Shown: positions 15,191 through 22,483 of the stretch, piece after piece
Position numbering within the stretch: position 1 is the stretch's first letter
How the letters are laid out: every line of letters starts with the position of its first letter
Source of the DNA: Thermoleophilia bacterium UBA6103
Lineage (GTDB): Bacteria; Actinomycetota; Thermoleophilia; UBA2241
Reading direction: 5' to 3'
DNA length: 22,483 bases
NCBI GenBank assembly: GCA_002423545.1
Contig: DIWP01000053.1
Location: 1-22,483 of the forward strand
Program-made: the position numbers and the translations under genes
The notes under the pieces: model-generated
What the model saw: only the letters and a program-made list of their open reading frames with translations
The model's database searches: none
What the model was told of the DNA's origin: nothing

Positions 15191-16227
15191 GGCCGCTCCG
15201 CACGCACCTTGATCATCTCGGCGACGATGCTGACGGCCAGCTCCGCCGGCGACTCGGCGCCGATCGGCAGACCCACCGGCGAGTGGATGCGCGCGATGTC
15301 GCGGTCTCCGAAGCCCAGCTCCCGCAGGCCCGTCTCTATCTTCGCCCACTTGCTCCTGCTGGACATGAGCCCGACATAGGCGGCCGGCGTGCGCAGCGCC
15401 TGGGCGAGGACGTTGAAGTCGTGCTGGTGGCCGCGGGTGACGATGACCACGTAGCTGTGCTCATCGAGGTCGAGGCCGACGAAGGCGTCGTCGAAGCTGC
15501 CGAGAGCGACCACCGACAAGGCGCTCGGAAAGCGCCCGGCATCGGCGAACTCCGGCCTGTCGTCGAGCACCACCGGCGGGAAGCCGGCGGCGGCGGCGAT
15601 CGGCGCCAGGGCCAGCGCCACGTGGCCGGCGCCGCAGATGACCGCCCGCGTCGGGCGCTCGATGGTCTCGGCATGCACCTGGCGGCCGTCAGGCAGCGCC
15701 GCCAGACCATGGACACCGACCTTGCCGACCAGACGGCGCAGATCCGGCACCGCGCAGGGCGGCGTCGCGACCGTCCCGCCGTCCTCGTCGAGCAGGCAGT
15801 ACGCCACCTCGACATCATCCTGCCGCGAGTCGAAGAACGTGAACAGCCAGACGCGCCGGGCGGCGGCGATCGCCGCCGCCACGCCCTGGGCGACTGCGTC
15901 CAGAGTGGGGTCGCCCGGCGATACGTACGCGATCAGCACCTCGGCGCTGCCACCGCAGAGCATCTCCTCATCGGTCACCGAGCGTCCGGCGAGCTGCAGC
16001 GACGTCACCTGCGAGCGGCACTCGCATATCGTGGCGGCAGCCGTGTCCATCATGGTCGCCTCGAGCAGGCCGCCGCCGATGGTGCCGGCGATGGACCCGT
16101 CTGAGCGCACCAGCATCTGCGCGCCGGCGGCTCGCGGCGTGGAGCCGCGCTCGCTGATGAGCGTCACCAGAGCGAACGGCCGGCTGGTCTCCAGCTCGGC
16201 CAGCACCTGATCGACGATCTCACGCAT
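15187..16227 (-). CDS. xdhC: XdhC/CoxI-family molybdenum cofactor insertion protein
   Basis: A 346-residue cytoplasmic chaperone that binds molybdenum cofactor, promotes its sulfuration and delivers it to molybdenum hydroxylases. The N-terminal XdhC_CoxI domain has ALVTLISERGSTPRAAGAQM (19-38), GSIAGTIGGGLLEATM (44-59) and EEMLCGGSAEVLI (87-99; Cys91). The C-terminal Rossmann domain begins RAVICGAGHVALALAP (194-209) and continues LDDRPEFADAGRFP (221-234), VIVTRGHQHDF (261-271), YVGLMSSRSKW (284-294) and HSPVGLPIGAESPAELA (315-331). Both domains are present, the full-length form. The ATG overlaps the DUF364 stop by 8 nt and the stop overlaps the next start by 4 nt, so all three are one operon. 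No molybdenum hydroxylase structural gene lies in the window. Confidence 0.93.
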   Translation of the reverse strand: MREIVDQVLAELETSRPFALVTLISERGSTPRAAGAQMLVRSDGSIAGTIGGGLLEATMMDTAAATICECRSQVTSLQLAGRSVTDEEMLCGGSAEVLIAYVSPGDPTLDAVAQGVAAAIAAARRVWLFTFFDSRQDDVEVAYCLLDEDGGTVATPPCAVPDLRRLVGKVGVHGLAALPDGRQVHAETIERPTRAVICGAGHVALALAPIAAAAGFPPVVLDDRPEFADAGRFPSALSVVALGSFDDAFVGLDLDEHSYVVIVTRGHQHDFNVLAQALRTPAAYVGLMSSRSKWAKIETGLRELGFGDRDIARIHSPVGLPIGAESPAELAVSIVAEMIKVRAERP

Positions 16228-16993
16228 CGCGCACCTCCATCGTGTCGGGACGCAACCAGTACACCTTCTGGCTGTGCGGTCCCAGCGCCGGCGTGCCGCC
16301 GCCCTGACGCACCACCGCCAGGACCCTGTCCCTGTTCAGCGGCACCATTCCGGCGAGCATGTGGACCGGCAGGTCCGCATAGACCTCCGGTACCATCGGC
16401 GTGCTCGGACCCATGAGCGCCACCCTGGCGCCGTCACCCACGTGCTGCAGGAAGGGTGTGCACGAGTCGTCGAGGAGCGACGTGGCGGTCAGGATGAGGA
16501 CGTCGGGCCAGGTCGCCAGAGCGTCCATGAACTGCGTCCGGTCACCGAGGCCGCGGTCACGATCGAGGATGCTCAGCTCGGCGCCGGCGGCGGTGATCCG
16601 TGCCGCCACCGGCGGGAAGTAGCCGACCATGGCCACCCGGGTCCCGGAGCCGATACCGAGCTGAGCGATCACGCCTGTCCGCGGTCCGACGTCCCGGGGC
16701 ATGTCCGCCGCCCGCTCCTCGTTGAGAGCGTTCACGAGCGCCAGGCCCATGGAGCGCTCCAGCGTATCGTCGCTGCGCGCGTACTCGAGAAGGTCCGACG
16801 CCGGCAGACCATCGAAGTCGCGAAAGGCGCGTACCTGCGTGCAGCAGGCCCGCCGGTCGATCATCGTGTAGCAGAGACCGAGACAGCCGTCGTCCAGCGA
16901 CACAGCGGTGTACGCCAGCCCGATGGTCACCCCGGCGACCGACCGACTTCGGGCCGGCTCCATGAACGCCCCATACAGCCTCTCAGCGATCAT
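16220..16993 (-). CDS. DUF364 putative heavy-metal chelation protein
   Basis: A 257-residue cytoplasmic protein of the DUF4213/DUF364 group, for which a metal-chelating role has been proposed from structure. The N-terminal part (1-95; VTIGLAYTAVSLDDGCLGLCYTM, interrupted by RRACCTQVR with adjacent Cys, then LLEYARSDDTLERSMGLALVNALN) matches the enolase-N-like DUF4213 domain. The C-terminal Rossmann-like part has VAMVGYFPPV (118-127), LSILDRDRG (138-146) and PDVLILTATSLLDDSC (163-178). It then has VALMGPSTPMVPEVY (191-205) and HMLAGMVPLNRDRVLAVVRQGGG (211-233), all typical of the family. The ATG follows GAGAGGTGAGACCGA. It opens the operon with xdhC and mocA-HD, which supports a role in molybdenum or other metal handling. 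The pair of Cys in CC and other Cys residues may be metal ligands; this is inference. Confidence 0.85.
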   Translation of the reverse strand: MIAERLYGAFMEPARSRSVAGVTIGLAYTAVSLDDGCLGLCYTMIDRRACCTQVRAFRDFDGLPASDLLEYARSDDTLERSMGLALVNALNEERAADMPRDVGPRTGVIAQLGIGSGTRVAMVGYFPPVAARITAAGAELSILDRDRGLGDRTQFMDALATWPDVLILTATSLLDDSCTPFLQHVGDGARVALMGPSTPMVPEVYADLPVHMLAGMVPLNRDRVLAVVRQGGGTPALGPHSQKVYWLRPDTMEVRDA

Positions 16994-17294
16994 TCGGTCT
17001 CACCTCTCTTCGTTCTCCTCGTCCGCCCCGACCCCGCGGCGTCGTCCTCGTCCTGCGGCGTCGACACCGACCGGCGCCACCACGCGACCATCGCCGGATC
17101 GGGTCGATCGGCCTTCGCCGGCTGCGCCGGCACGCCGGACGCGTCCGCCTGCGACAAGCTCATGCGCCCGATGCCTGCGTTCGTACTCGCTCACAGAGTC
17201 GCCGTCGGTGGCGTGCGGTCGCTCAGCAGGCCACTCCGTCGGCTAGTCCGCCCGGCAGCTGCGCGTGCGGTCGCTCAGCAGGCAACTCCGTCGG
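16994..17294. other. Spacer between Mo-accessory operon and exported propeller genes
   Basis: About 300 bp separating the DUF364 start from the BNR gene stop, both minus strand. It contains the first copy and most of the second copy of a 38-bp direct repeat, and a more degenerate third copy near 17177-17210. A 64-codon open frame (17000-17194, minus) has poor third-position G+C for this genome, no domain and no Shine-Dalgarno sequence. No clear promoter for the operon was found. Confidence 0.5.
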
Positions 17295-17300
17295 CTAGTC
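17211..17300. repeat. Near-perfect 38-bp direct repeat pair at 52-bp period
   Basis: Copy one is 17211-17248 and copy two is 17263-17300; they differ at a single base (C at 17232, A at 17284), with a 14-bp spacer. Copy two includes the BNR gene stop (CTA on plus, 17295-17297). Each copy begins GCGTGCGGTCGCTCAGCAGG and ends CCGTCGGCTAGTC. A degenerate third copy (17177-17210) shares GCGT, TCGCTCA and CCGTCGG. Neither copy shows a good internal hairpin. Confidence 0.8.
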
Positions 17301-18809
17301 AGTGTAGTCGGTGGTGACGGGACCGTAATCCTCGGCGGTCGCGAACCGCCAGCTGCGGCCGTCATCACAGACCAGCACCATGCGCCGCCGGTACCGTGCC
17401 CGGCTCTGCACAGCGCGCGATTCCAGCGACTCGGACCCGAGCCAGCAGCTCAGCGAGAGGAAGAGCCGACCACGTCGATCGATAGCCAGCTTCTGATAAT
17501 AGTTCACGTAGCCATAGCTCGGCGGCACGACCACGATGCGCGGCTGCGACCAGCCTCGACCGGGACGCCGCCACTGATGGCTCAGCGCCCCGTAGCCGGC
17601 GCCACCGAAGTACCGGTCGAGACCGGCCCGCCACTGGCGAAAGACCACGTGCAGCGTGTCGTCGGCGCCGCAGACCAGCGACACGTAGGTCTGCCGGCCG
17701 CGGCCGTCGGCGTCGGTGTCCGCCTTCCTGTAACCGGACTCGAGCATCGTCCGCGGCCTCGTCCAGCCGGCGACGATCGAGCGCGGCCGTCTGGAGCGGA
17801 TGTAGCGGAAGCGGCCGCCGTGCGAGCCGATCACCACATGGAGATAGCCGCGGCTGTCGATACAGATGCCCGGCGTGTCATGGAAGTCATCGGTCGGCCG
17901 CGCGAAGCCGATGCGCCGCCGGGCGGTGATGCGGCGCTTCTTCGCATCGTACGTGGCGATGAAGACCGGGCTGCCGCGCCGGTCGCCCTTGCGAGCCAGC
18001 TCCGTGTAGACGATGAAGCTGCGGCGGCCCACCGTCACCGACGGCGACGAGCCGCCGGCCGCCTGACAGGTCGGCAGGGCCCGCCGGGAGACGATGATCG
18101 GCCGCGGCACCACCAGGCCGCTGCGACCCTCGTATGGACGCGTCACGTAGAGGAGGCAGCGCTGTGCCCAGCGCGACGTTCGCGCCGCCGTGCGCCGCCA
18201 GACCAGAGTAGTCGGCGGGCCGGTGATGGCATTGTGCCCGGTGAAGTGCTCGACCACAATGTCGCCGGCGTCGAGGTCCGCGGGCGGGGCGGGCGACGAA
18301 CGGCGCATCACCTGCGTGGCCGTCCACGTGGCGCCGCCGTCGGCGGAGCGCAACAGCAGATGCCGGCGGCGGCCGTTCGCCACCTCGACCGTCAGCGGCG
18401 TGTAGAGCTTCCCGCCGGCAGCCGGCACGACCCGGTCGGTCTCGTAGCCGCCACCATTGACCACGGCGACGAAGTCCGGCACGGCGGCGCGGACGGCGTC
18501 CAGGAAGCCGCTCAGCTCCCACCCACTGTCGCCGAGCGTGAGCACGCCGCTGGTGAGATGCTGGTCTTCATTGCGCTCGCGCACGAACGGCCGACCGGCA
18601 GCGTCAAACGCCGGGATGTTGAGCGGATACTCTGGGGCATAGCCGAACTGGGACAGCAGGTCGACGTTCCGCTGCAGCACTACCGGAGCCGCCCCGGCGT
18701 CGTGCGGGCCGGCGACGACCCCGGCACAGAGTCCGAGCAACACGGCGACCAGGATGCCGGCGGCGCGGGGCCTGCGGCGGTTCGATCTCAGCGTCGGCCT
18801 CAGGTGCAT
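17295..18809 (-). CDS. Exported BNR-repeat (PF15892-like) beta-propeller protein
   Basis: A 504-residue secreted protein. Residues 1-41 are a signal peptide: basic SNRRRPRAA, hydrophobic GILVAVLLGLCAGVV, and a small-residue end HDAGA. The body is a beta-propeller of the BNR_4 type. There is an Asp-box SADGGATW (155-162), the signature DDFHDTPGICIDSRGYLHVV (307-326) followed by GSHGGRFRYIRS, TYVSLVCGADDTLHVVFRQW (374-393), LAIDRRGRLFLSLSCWLGSE (441-460) and a second Asp-box CDDGRSW (481-487). Related proteins bind or degrade polysaccharides, but no catalytic residues can be assigned. The ATG at 18809 is chosen for its signal peptide and GGGAGG upstream; the open frame continues to 18971 inside the preceding gene. 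The start lies 29 nt after the PQQ-like gene stop, so the two are likely co-transcribed. The stop codon lies inside the second copy of a 38-bp repeat. Confidence 0.8.
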   Translation of the reverse strand: MHLRPTLRSNRRRPRAAGILVAVLLGLCAGVVAGPHDAGAAPVVLQRNVDLLSQFGYAPEYPLNIPAFDAAGRPFVRERNEDQHLTSGVLTLGDSGWELSGFLDAVRAAVPDFVAVVNGGGYETDRVVPAAGGKLYTPLTVEVANGRRRHLLLRSADGGATWTATQVMRRSSPAPPADLDAGDIVVEHFTGHNAITGPPTTLVWRRTAARTSRWAQRCLLYVTRPYEGRSGLVVPRPIIVSRRALPTCQAAGGSSPSVTVGRRSFIVYTELARKGDRRGSPVFIATYDAKKRRITARRRIGFARPTDDFHDTPGICIDSRGYLHVVIGSHGGRFRYIRSRRPRSIVAGWTRPRTMLESGYRKADTDADGRGRQTYVSLVCGADDTLHVVFRQWRAGLDRYFGGAGYGALSHQWRRPGRGWSQPRIVVVPPSYGYVNYYQKLAIDRRGRLFLSLSCWLGSESLESRAVQSRARYRRRMVLVCDDGRSWRFATAEDYGPVTTDYTD

Positions 18810-18838
18810 ACGTCTGTAGACCTCCCGGACATCCCACT

Positions 18839-20671
18839 TCAAGGCTCGCCCAGACAGTAGAACGATCCGTTGCGCGAACCTATGTACACCCGCCCGCGCC
18901 ACATGATCGGCGTCGACTCGAAGGAGCCGCCGCCTGAGAACACGGCCGTCTCCTTGACGGCGACGCGCCACCAGCGGCCGTCGGGACTCTGCAGCGCGCC
19001 GGCGGCGCCCTTCTCGGCCGCCGAGTACTCTATGCGAAACAGGTGGACGCGGGCGTCGTAGCCGGCCGCCACGATGGTGTCGTCGACCATGATCGGCGTC
19101 GAGATGGAGCCGCCGACGCCGGTCTTGAACACCAGCCGCGGCGTCGCATACGGTCCCTCGCCGTTGGGACCCGGCACCCGCCCGTCGCCGAGGGCGTCCT
19201 GCGCCACCACGTAGAGGTTGCCGTCGACGGCGCAGAAGACGGCCAGACGCGGCCGCGACCCGTCGAGCGTGTACTCGTCGTTGACGGCCGCCGACCCGAT
19301 GACGCCGCCCTCCCAGTCCTCCAGCTTGCGATCGCCGGTGGGGAAGAACCAGACGACCGCCCGCCGGGCGGCCGCGTTGGCCGTCGAGGTCGTGGCGCCC
19401 GGCTTCACCAGAGCCCGTCCGGCGTCGACCATCATCACGCCGCCGTGACCGGCGATGTACTGCTTCTCCACAGAGACGAACAGCCTGCCGGAGCGCGTCG
19501 TGGCCGTGGTGCCGTCGAGGTCGGATCCCGTGTAGAGGTCGAACACGACCCGCAGGTCCCGCCGACGCAGGCCGTACACGTGACCACTTCCCGAGGCGAC
19601 GTAGATCACGTCACCGAGGAGCGCCGGCGAGGCTTCCATCACCAGGTTGCCGCCGTGGGAGGCGGCGCGCTCGTCGCCGAGCAGCAGGCGCTCGGCGACG
19701 ATGACTGGTTTGCGGAAGCCGTTCCACGGCTCGGTCCGCAGGGGGTCGAGAGCGTAGAACCAGCCGCTCTCGACCCCCACATAGACCCGGCCGTCGAGGT
19801 AGAACGGGCTGCCGTCTGCGTCGCGGCTGTAGCAGGGCGTCAGCGGCACCGGCAGTCGCCAGAGCTCGCGGCCGCTGCCCAGCGTCACGGCCCGATACGG
19901 CGCGATCGACGGGTCGCCGAACGACAGCGGGAAGCCGCGCCGCGAGCCGGCCACGACGATGAAGCGGTCGTCTGCGCCTTCGGGCTCGGGGTTCTCGAAG
20001 ACCATGGGGCTGCCCTTGATCACGTCGCCCCAGTCGTGCTCCCAGACCACGCGACCGGTCGCCGCCTCGATCTTGTGCAGGTTGTGGTCGTAGCCGCCGA
20101 CCAGCAGGTAGAGCCTCCCACGGTCGCGCACCAGTGCCGGCTGTCCGGTCCAGCCGGTGCCCGACCACACGAAGGGCTTGTTCGGCTTCGCGTCGTTGCT
20201 GGTCTTGCCGGTGCCGATGGACGTCTGCCAGATGAGGTCGAGGCGGCGCGGCGCCGGGCCGAGACCGTAGAAGCGCCGCGACTGATCGCCCAGGAACGTG
20301 GCGACCTTGACGCCATCGCCCTGCGGCGAGACACCGCCGGGACGCAGGTCCTTCCCTGGTCCCGGCTGCAGACGCGGCCGTGGGTCGGTGCCGTTGAGCT
20401 CCGTGGAGACGGCGGCGACCTGCCCGCCGGCGGCCGCCTCCGTCCCGGCATCTGCCGAGGCCGCCGCAGCTGCCGGCTCTGCCGGGGGGACCGATCGGTC
20501 GCCGTCACCATCGCCGGCGACGACCACCCACCAGACCCCGCCGGCGACGCCGGCGATGAGCGCCACCGCAGCCACCAGCCCGAGGAAGCGGCGCGCACCC
20601 GCGCCCCGCCGGGACGCCCGCCCCGGCCGCAGACTGCGTCCCCGGCCGCCGTCGCGACCGGCGCGTCTCAC
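18839..20671 (-). CDS. Membrane-anchored PQQ-like beta-propeller protein
   Basis: A 610-residue exported protein. A basic N-terminus (about 1-28) and one hydrophobic helix (about 29-52, FLGLVAAVALIAGVAGG) form a signal anchor. An Ala/Pro/Asp-rich linker (55-100) precedes the propeller. Repeating strands of the PQQ-like type are visible: GRLYLLVGGYDHNLHKIEAA with TGRVVWEHDW, GRVYVGVESGWFYALDP, VIYVASGSGHVYGLRRRD, LAVFCAVDGNLYVVAQD, TIVAAGYDARVHLFRIE and GRVYIGSRNGSFYCLGEP at the very end. The pattern is one strand pair plus an aromatic residue in each blade, as in eight-bladed quinoprotein-type folds, without evident PQQ-ligand residues. So it is likely a binding or scaffold protein at the surface rather than a dehydrogenase. 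The GTG at 20671 has GAGGG 6 nt upstream. It is followed closely by the BNR propeller gene, suggesting a shared extracellular role. Confidence 0.85.
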   Translation of the reverse strand: MRRAGRDGGRGRSLRPGRASRRGAGARRFLGLVAAVALIAGVAGGVWWVVVAGDGDGDRSVPPAEPAAAAASADAGTEAAAGGQVAAVSTELNGTDPRPRLQPGPGKDLRPGGVSPQGDGVKVATFLGDQSRRFYGLGPAPRRLDLIWQTSIGTGKTSNDAKPNKPFVWSGTGWTGQPALVRDRGRLYLLVGGYDHNLHKIEAATGRVVWEHDWGDVIKGSPMVFENPEPEGADDRFIVVAGSRRGFPLSFGDPSIAPYRAVTLGSGRELWRLPVPLTPCYSRDADGSPFYLDGRVYVGVESGWFYALDPLRTEPWNGFRKPVIVAERLLLGDERAASHGGNLVMEASPALLGDVIYVASGSGHVYGLRRRDLRVVFDLYTGSDLDGTTATTRSGRLFVSVEKQYIAGHGGVMMVDAGRALVKPGATTSTANAAARRAVVWFFPTGDRKLEDWEGGVIGSAAVNDEYTLDGSRPRLAVFCAVDGNLYVVAQDALGDGRVPGPNGEGPYATPRLVFKTGVGGSISTPIMVDDTIVAAGYDARVHLFRIEYSAAEKGAAGALQSPDGRWWRVAVKETAVFSGGGSFESTPIMWRGRVYIGSRNGSFYCLGEP

Positions 20672-20999
20672 GGCGCCCTCGCGTGCGTAGCTTTCTGAGC
20701 GGTAGAGCCTGTACCGCCCGGCCGATCCCGCCGTCCCGGCGGTCCGGCGACCATGTGATGCGCGTTCCGTACGCCCTGCCTGAGATCGCTCGATGGTGTA
20801 CGAGTCCGATTATCGTCGACACGGCGGCGCAGGGGAATCCTCGCCGCCCGACGCAGAGCCGAGCGACCGCGCCGAAGAGCGATCAGAATGCCTCGTCCAT
20901 GCACGGCAGCCGACGCCGGGGGCGATGCTATACTCCGCCACTCAGTCCGCTGTCGTCCGGCGACCGCCGGGACCGGCGGCGGTCCGCCTTCGGAGCTAC
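20672..20999. other. Divergent promoter region between PQQ-like gene and etfBA
   Basis: A 328-bp non-coding stretch. On the plus side it holds the etfB extended -10 (20926-20934) and a 5' leader of about 60 nt ending in GGAG. No convincing promoter was found for the minus-strand PQQ-like gene, and no tRNA or riboswitch was recognised. An open frame from 20793 that runs into etfB has no ETF content before residue 70 and is not a better start. Confidence 0.45.
20926..20934 (+). promoter_or_regulatory. Extended -10 promoter of etfBA
   Basis: TGCTATACT is an excellent extended -10 (TGn plus TATACT), very similar to the TGCTATCCT before glnS. It would start transcription near 20941, giving a leader of about 60 nt before the etfB ATG. 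No TTGACA-like -35 stands 17 bp upstream. Confidence 0.5.
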
Positions 21000-21986
21000 A
21001 TGAAGCACGCGCCGTCGACACATGCCCAGCTGCGCATCGCCGTCCTGGTCAAGCAGGTCCCGGACACCGCCAACGTCACCGGCAAGGCGATGAAGGACGA
21101 CGGCACCGTCAACCGCGCCGCCCTGCCGGCGATCTTCAATCCCGAGGACCTCAATGCCCTCGAAGAGGCGCTGCGACTGCGCGACCGCCATGGTGGCCGC
21201 GTCAGCGTCATCACGATGGGGCCGCCGGCCGCCGTACAGGTGCTGCGCGAGTCGCTGTACCGTGGCGCCGACGAGGTCGTCCTGCTCACCGACAGGCGCT
21301 TCGCCGGCGCCGACACGCTGGCCACCAGCTACGCCCTCGCCTGTGCCGTCCGCAGGCTGGGCGACGTCGATCTGGTGCTGTGCGGACGCCAGGCGATCGA
21401 CGGCGACACGGCCCAGGTGGGCCCGCAGACCGCCGAGAAGCTCGGCCTGCCGCAGATCACCTGCGTCAGCCGTATCGACGAGGTCGTGCCGGCGCGCAGA
21501 CACGCCGACAAGCCGTCGGGTCGCCGGACCGCCGCCGATGACGGCTGCGGCTCGATCACGGCCACCCGCTCCATCGAGGGCGGCTACGAGACGTTGCGCG
21601 CGCCGTTGCCGGCCCTGCTCACCATCACCGGTGAGGCCAACGACCCACGACCGCCGAGCGCCAAGCTCGTCCTCACCTACAAGGACATCGCCGCCGAGGC
21701 GTGGCCCGACTACGACGACAGCTACCTCGACCCACAGAGCGACGCCGCCGAGGTCTGCCTCATCGACCACGATGGCCGGCCGGTCTGTCGCGCCCGCGTC
21801 GTGCTGTGGGATGCTGCCGCCATCGGCACCGAAGAGGGCCTCACCGGCCTGCGCGGCTCGCCGACTCGCGTCAAGGAGATCGAGAGCGTCGTGCTGGCGC
21901 AGCCGGACGCTCGCATGATCGAGCCGACCGAAGCCGGCATCACCGAGCTGGTGCACGAGCTCATCACCGAGCACATCCTGGGATGA
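21000..21986 (+). CDS. etfB: Electron transfer flavoprotein beta subunit
   Basis: A 328-residue ETF beta subunit that, with EtfA, carries electrons between flavin dehydrogenases and other acceptors. LRIAVLVKQVPDT (11-23), NRAALPAIFNPEDLNALEEA (38-57), ITMGPPAAVQVLRESLYRGA (71-90) and TDRRFAGADTLATSYALA (97-114) open the protein. CGRQAIDGDTAQVGPQ (128-143) is the cofactor-binding region, and GLRGSPTRVKEIES (283-296) the C-terminal ETF signature. The NPEDLNALE and RRFAGADTLAT segments are typical of the bifurcating-like ETFs of anaerobes and of lactate or glycolate dehydrogenase partners; actual bifurcation is inferred, not shown. It is longer than the usual ~260 residues, with a charged insert about 163-186 and another at 236-265. 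The ATG follows GGAG at 5 nt spacing. The stop overlaps the etfA start (ATGA). Confidence 0.95.
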   Translation: MKHAPSTHAQLRIAVLVKQVPDTANVTGKAMKDDGTVNRAALPAIFNPEDLNALEEALRLRDRHGGRVSVITMGPPAAVQVLRESLYRGADEVVLLTDRRFAGADTLATSYALACAVRRLGDVDLVLCGRQAIDGDTAQVGPQTAEKLGLPQITCVSRIDEVVPARRHADKPSGRRTAADDGCGSITATRSIEGGYETLRAPLPALLTITGEANDPRPPSAKLVLTYKDIAAEAWPDYDDSYLDPQSDAAEVCLIDHDGRPVCRARVVLWDAAAIGTEEGLTGLRGSPTRVKEIESVVLAQPDARMIEPTEAGITELVHELITEHILG

Positions 21987-22483
21987 ACGCACCCTCGACA
22001 CACGATCGCAACGCACTCGGCCCGAGCGAGGTCTGGGTCTTCGTCGAGCTGGACGGTGGCCGGCCGGCCGACGTGAGCCTGGAGCTGCTCGGCCGCGCCC
22101 GCGAGCTGGCCGACCGGCTCGGCACCCGGACCGGCGCGGTGGTCGCCGGCGCCGGCGCCGGCGACGCGGCAGCGGCGCTCATAGCCTGCGGCGCCGACAC
22201 CGTCTACGTGGCCGATCACGACGAGCTGGCGGCCTACCGCTCCGGCCCCTACGCTCGCCTCATGAGCGGCCTGGTGCGGACGTACCGGCCGCAGATCGTC
22301 CTCTACGGCGCCACCACCACCGGCCGTGACCTGGCGCCGCGCGTGGCCAGCGACCTGCGGACCGGGCTCACCGCCGACTGCACAGACTTGCGCATCGGCG
22401 ACCACAGCACGCGTGAGACGTCGTATCAGGACCTCCTCTACCAGATCAGACCCGCCTTCGGCGGCAACATCATCGCCACCATC
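21983..22483 (+). CDS. etfA: Electron transfer flavoprotein alpha subunit, N-terminal part (cut by window edge)
   Basis: First 167 residues of the alpha subunit, which forms the ETF heterodimer with EtfB and holds FAD in its missing C-terminal domain. The opening MNAPSTHDRN is followed by VWVFVELDGGRPADVSLELL, typical of the N-terminal domain. Then come VVAGAGAGDAAAALIACGAD (54-73), TVYVADHDELAAYRSGPYA (74-92), YRPQIVLYGATTTGRDLAPR (104-123) and TGLTADCTDLRI (130-141). The visible part ends in RPAFGGNIIATI (156-167). These motifs match the ETF alpha type found with bifurcating-like EtfB. The ATG overlaps the etfB TGA by four bases. The FAD domain and the partner dehydrogenase lie beyond the right edge, so the physiological substrate cannot be determined here. 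Confidence 0.95.
   Translation, partial: MNAPSTHDRNALGPSEVWVFVELDGGRPADVSLELLGRARELADRLGTRTGAVVAGAGAGDAAAALIACGADTVYVADHDELAAYRSGPYARLMSGLVRTYRPQIVLYGATTTGRDLAPRVASDLRTGLTADCTDLRIGDHSTRETSYQDLLYQIRPAFGGNIIATI

Noticed and set aside
15859..15880. A 22-bp perfect palindrome centred on GCGATCGC inside xdhC
   Set aside because: It encodes an Ala-Ile-Ala stretch (AAAIAAA) using GCG codons before and GCC codons after, so ordinary G+C-rich Ala codon use explains it.
17000..17194. A 64-codon open frame on the minus strand just before the DUF364 gene
   Set aside because: Third-position G+C is poorer than in real genes here, there is no domain or Shine-Dalgarno sequence, and its end merely contains the DUF364 ribosome site.
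20784..20884. Distant 8-bp inverted repeats GATCGCTC and GAGCGATC upstream of etfB
   Set aside because: About one such pair is expected by chance in a 300-bp spacer, and an 85-nt loop makes a stable structure unlikely.
7140..20939. The 11-mer TATACTCCGCC occurs at 7140-7150 and again at 20929-20939, both near predicted promoters
   Set aside because: Dozens of 11-mer coincidences are expected in a window of this size and composition, and the two copies have different positions relative to their genes.

Overview
The window is high-G+C bacterial DNA in which third codon positions are mostly G or C, Arg and Ala dominate most proteins, and GTG starts are common. Several genes have an extended -10 box placed directly before the start codon (leaderless style), same-strand genes often overlap by 1-8 nt, and several products carry Sec signal peptides or membrane anchors. 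This fits a deep-branching, high-G+C actinobacterial-type organism. The ETF of the bifurcating-like type and the molybdenum-hydroxylase maturation genes point to anaerobic or facultative metabolism. Both lineage and lifestyle are inferences of low to moderate confidence. No rRNA, tRNA, CRISPR array, IS element or phage gene was seen.

Left part (1-4619): the N-terminal part of glutaminyl-tRNA synthetase runs off the left edge on the minus strand, preceded by a small dimeric alpha/beta-barrel protein. A 347-bp divergent spacer with three inverted repeats follows. Then come, on the plus strand, a CorA-type divalent-cation transporter, an NAD-type short 6-phosphogluconate dehydrogenase, and a URO-D/corrinoid-methyltransferase-fold protein translationally coupled to the dehydrogenase by a GTGA overlap.

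Middle part (4675-9181): on the minus strand are a two-helix membrane protein with HEAT-like repeats and a long basic tail, a Lys/Glu-rich metallophosphoesterase whose composition differs from its neighbours, and a SRPBCC lipid-binding-fold protein. Divergent from these, two plus-strand HAD hydrolases follow each other. The second shares a CTAG tetranucleotide as stop codon with the convergent gene on the other strand.

Right-centre (9178-16993), all minus strand: transcription runs right to left through a molybdenum-enzyme accessory operon (DUF364, XdhC, MocA-HD fusion, HAD-IIB phosphatase; overlaps of 8, 4 and 4 nt). It continues with a leaderless glutamyl-tRNA synthetase and a tandem pair of secreted SGNH-like paralogues overlapping by 1 nt, the second ending in a Thr-Pro repeat tail.

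Right end (17211-22483): a near-perfect 38-bp direct repeat lies at the 3' end of a pair of exported beta-propeller genes (PQQ-like, then BNR-like, minus strand). Divergent from them, etfB and etfA start on the plus strand behind an extended -10 promoter; etfA runs off the right edge. The most interesting items for follow-up are the MocA-HD operon, the tandem SGNH pair, the paired exported propellers, the compositionally odd phosphoesterase, the leaderless synthetase promoters and the 38-bp repeat.
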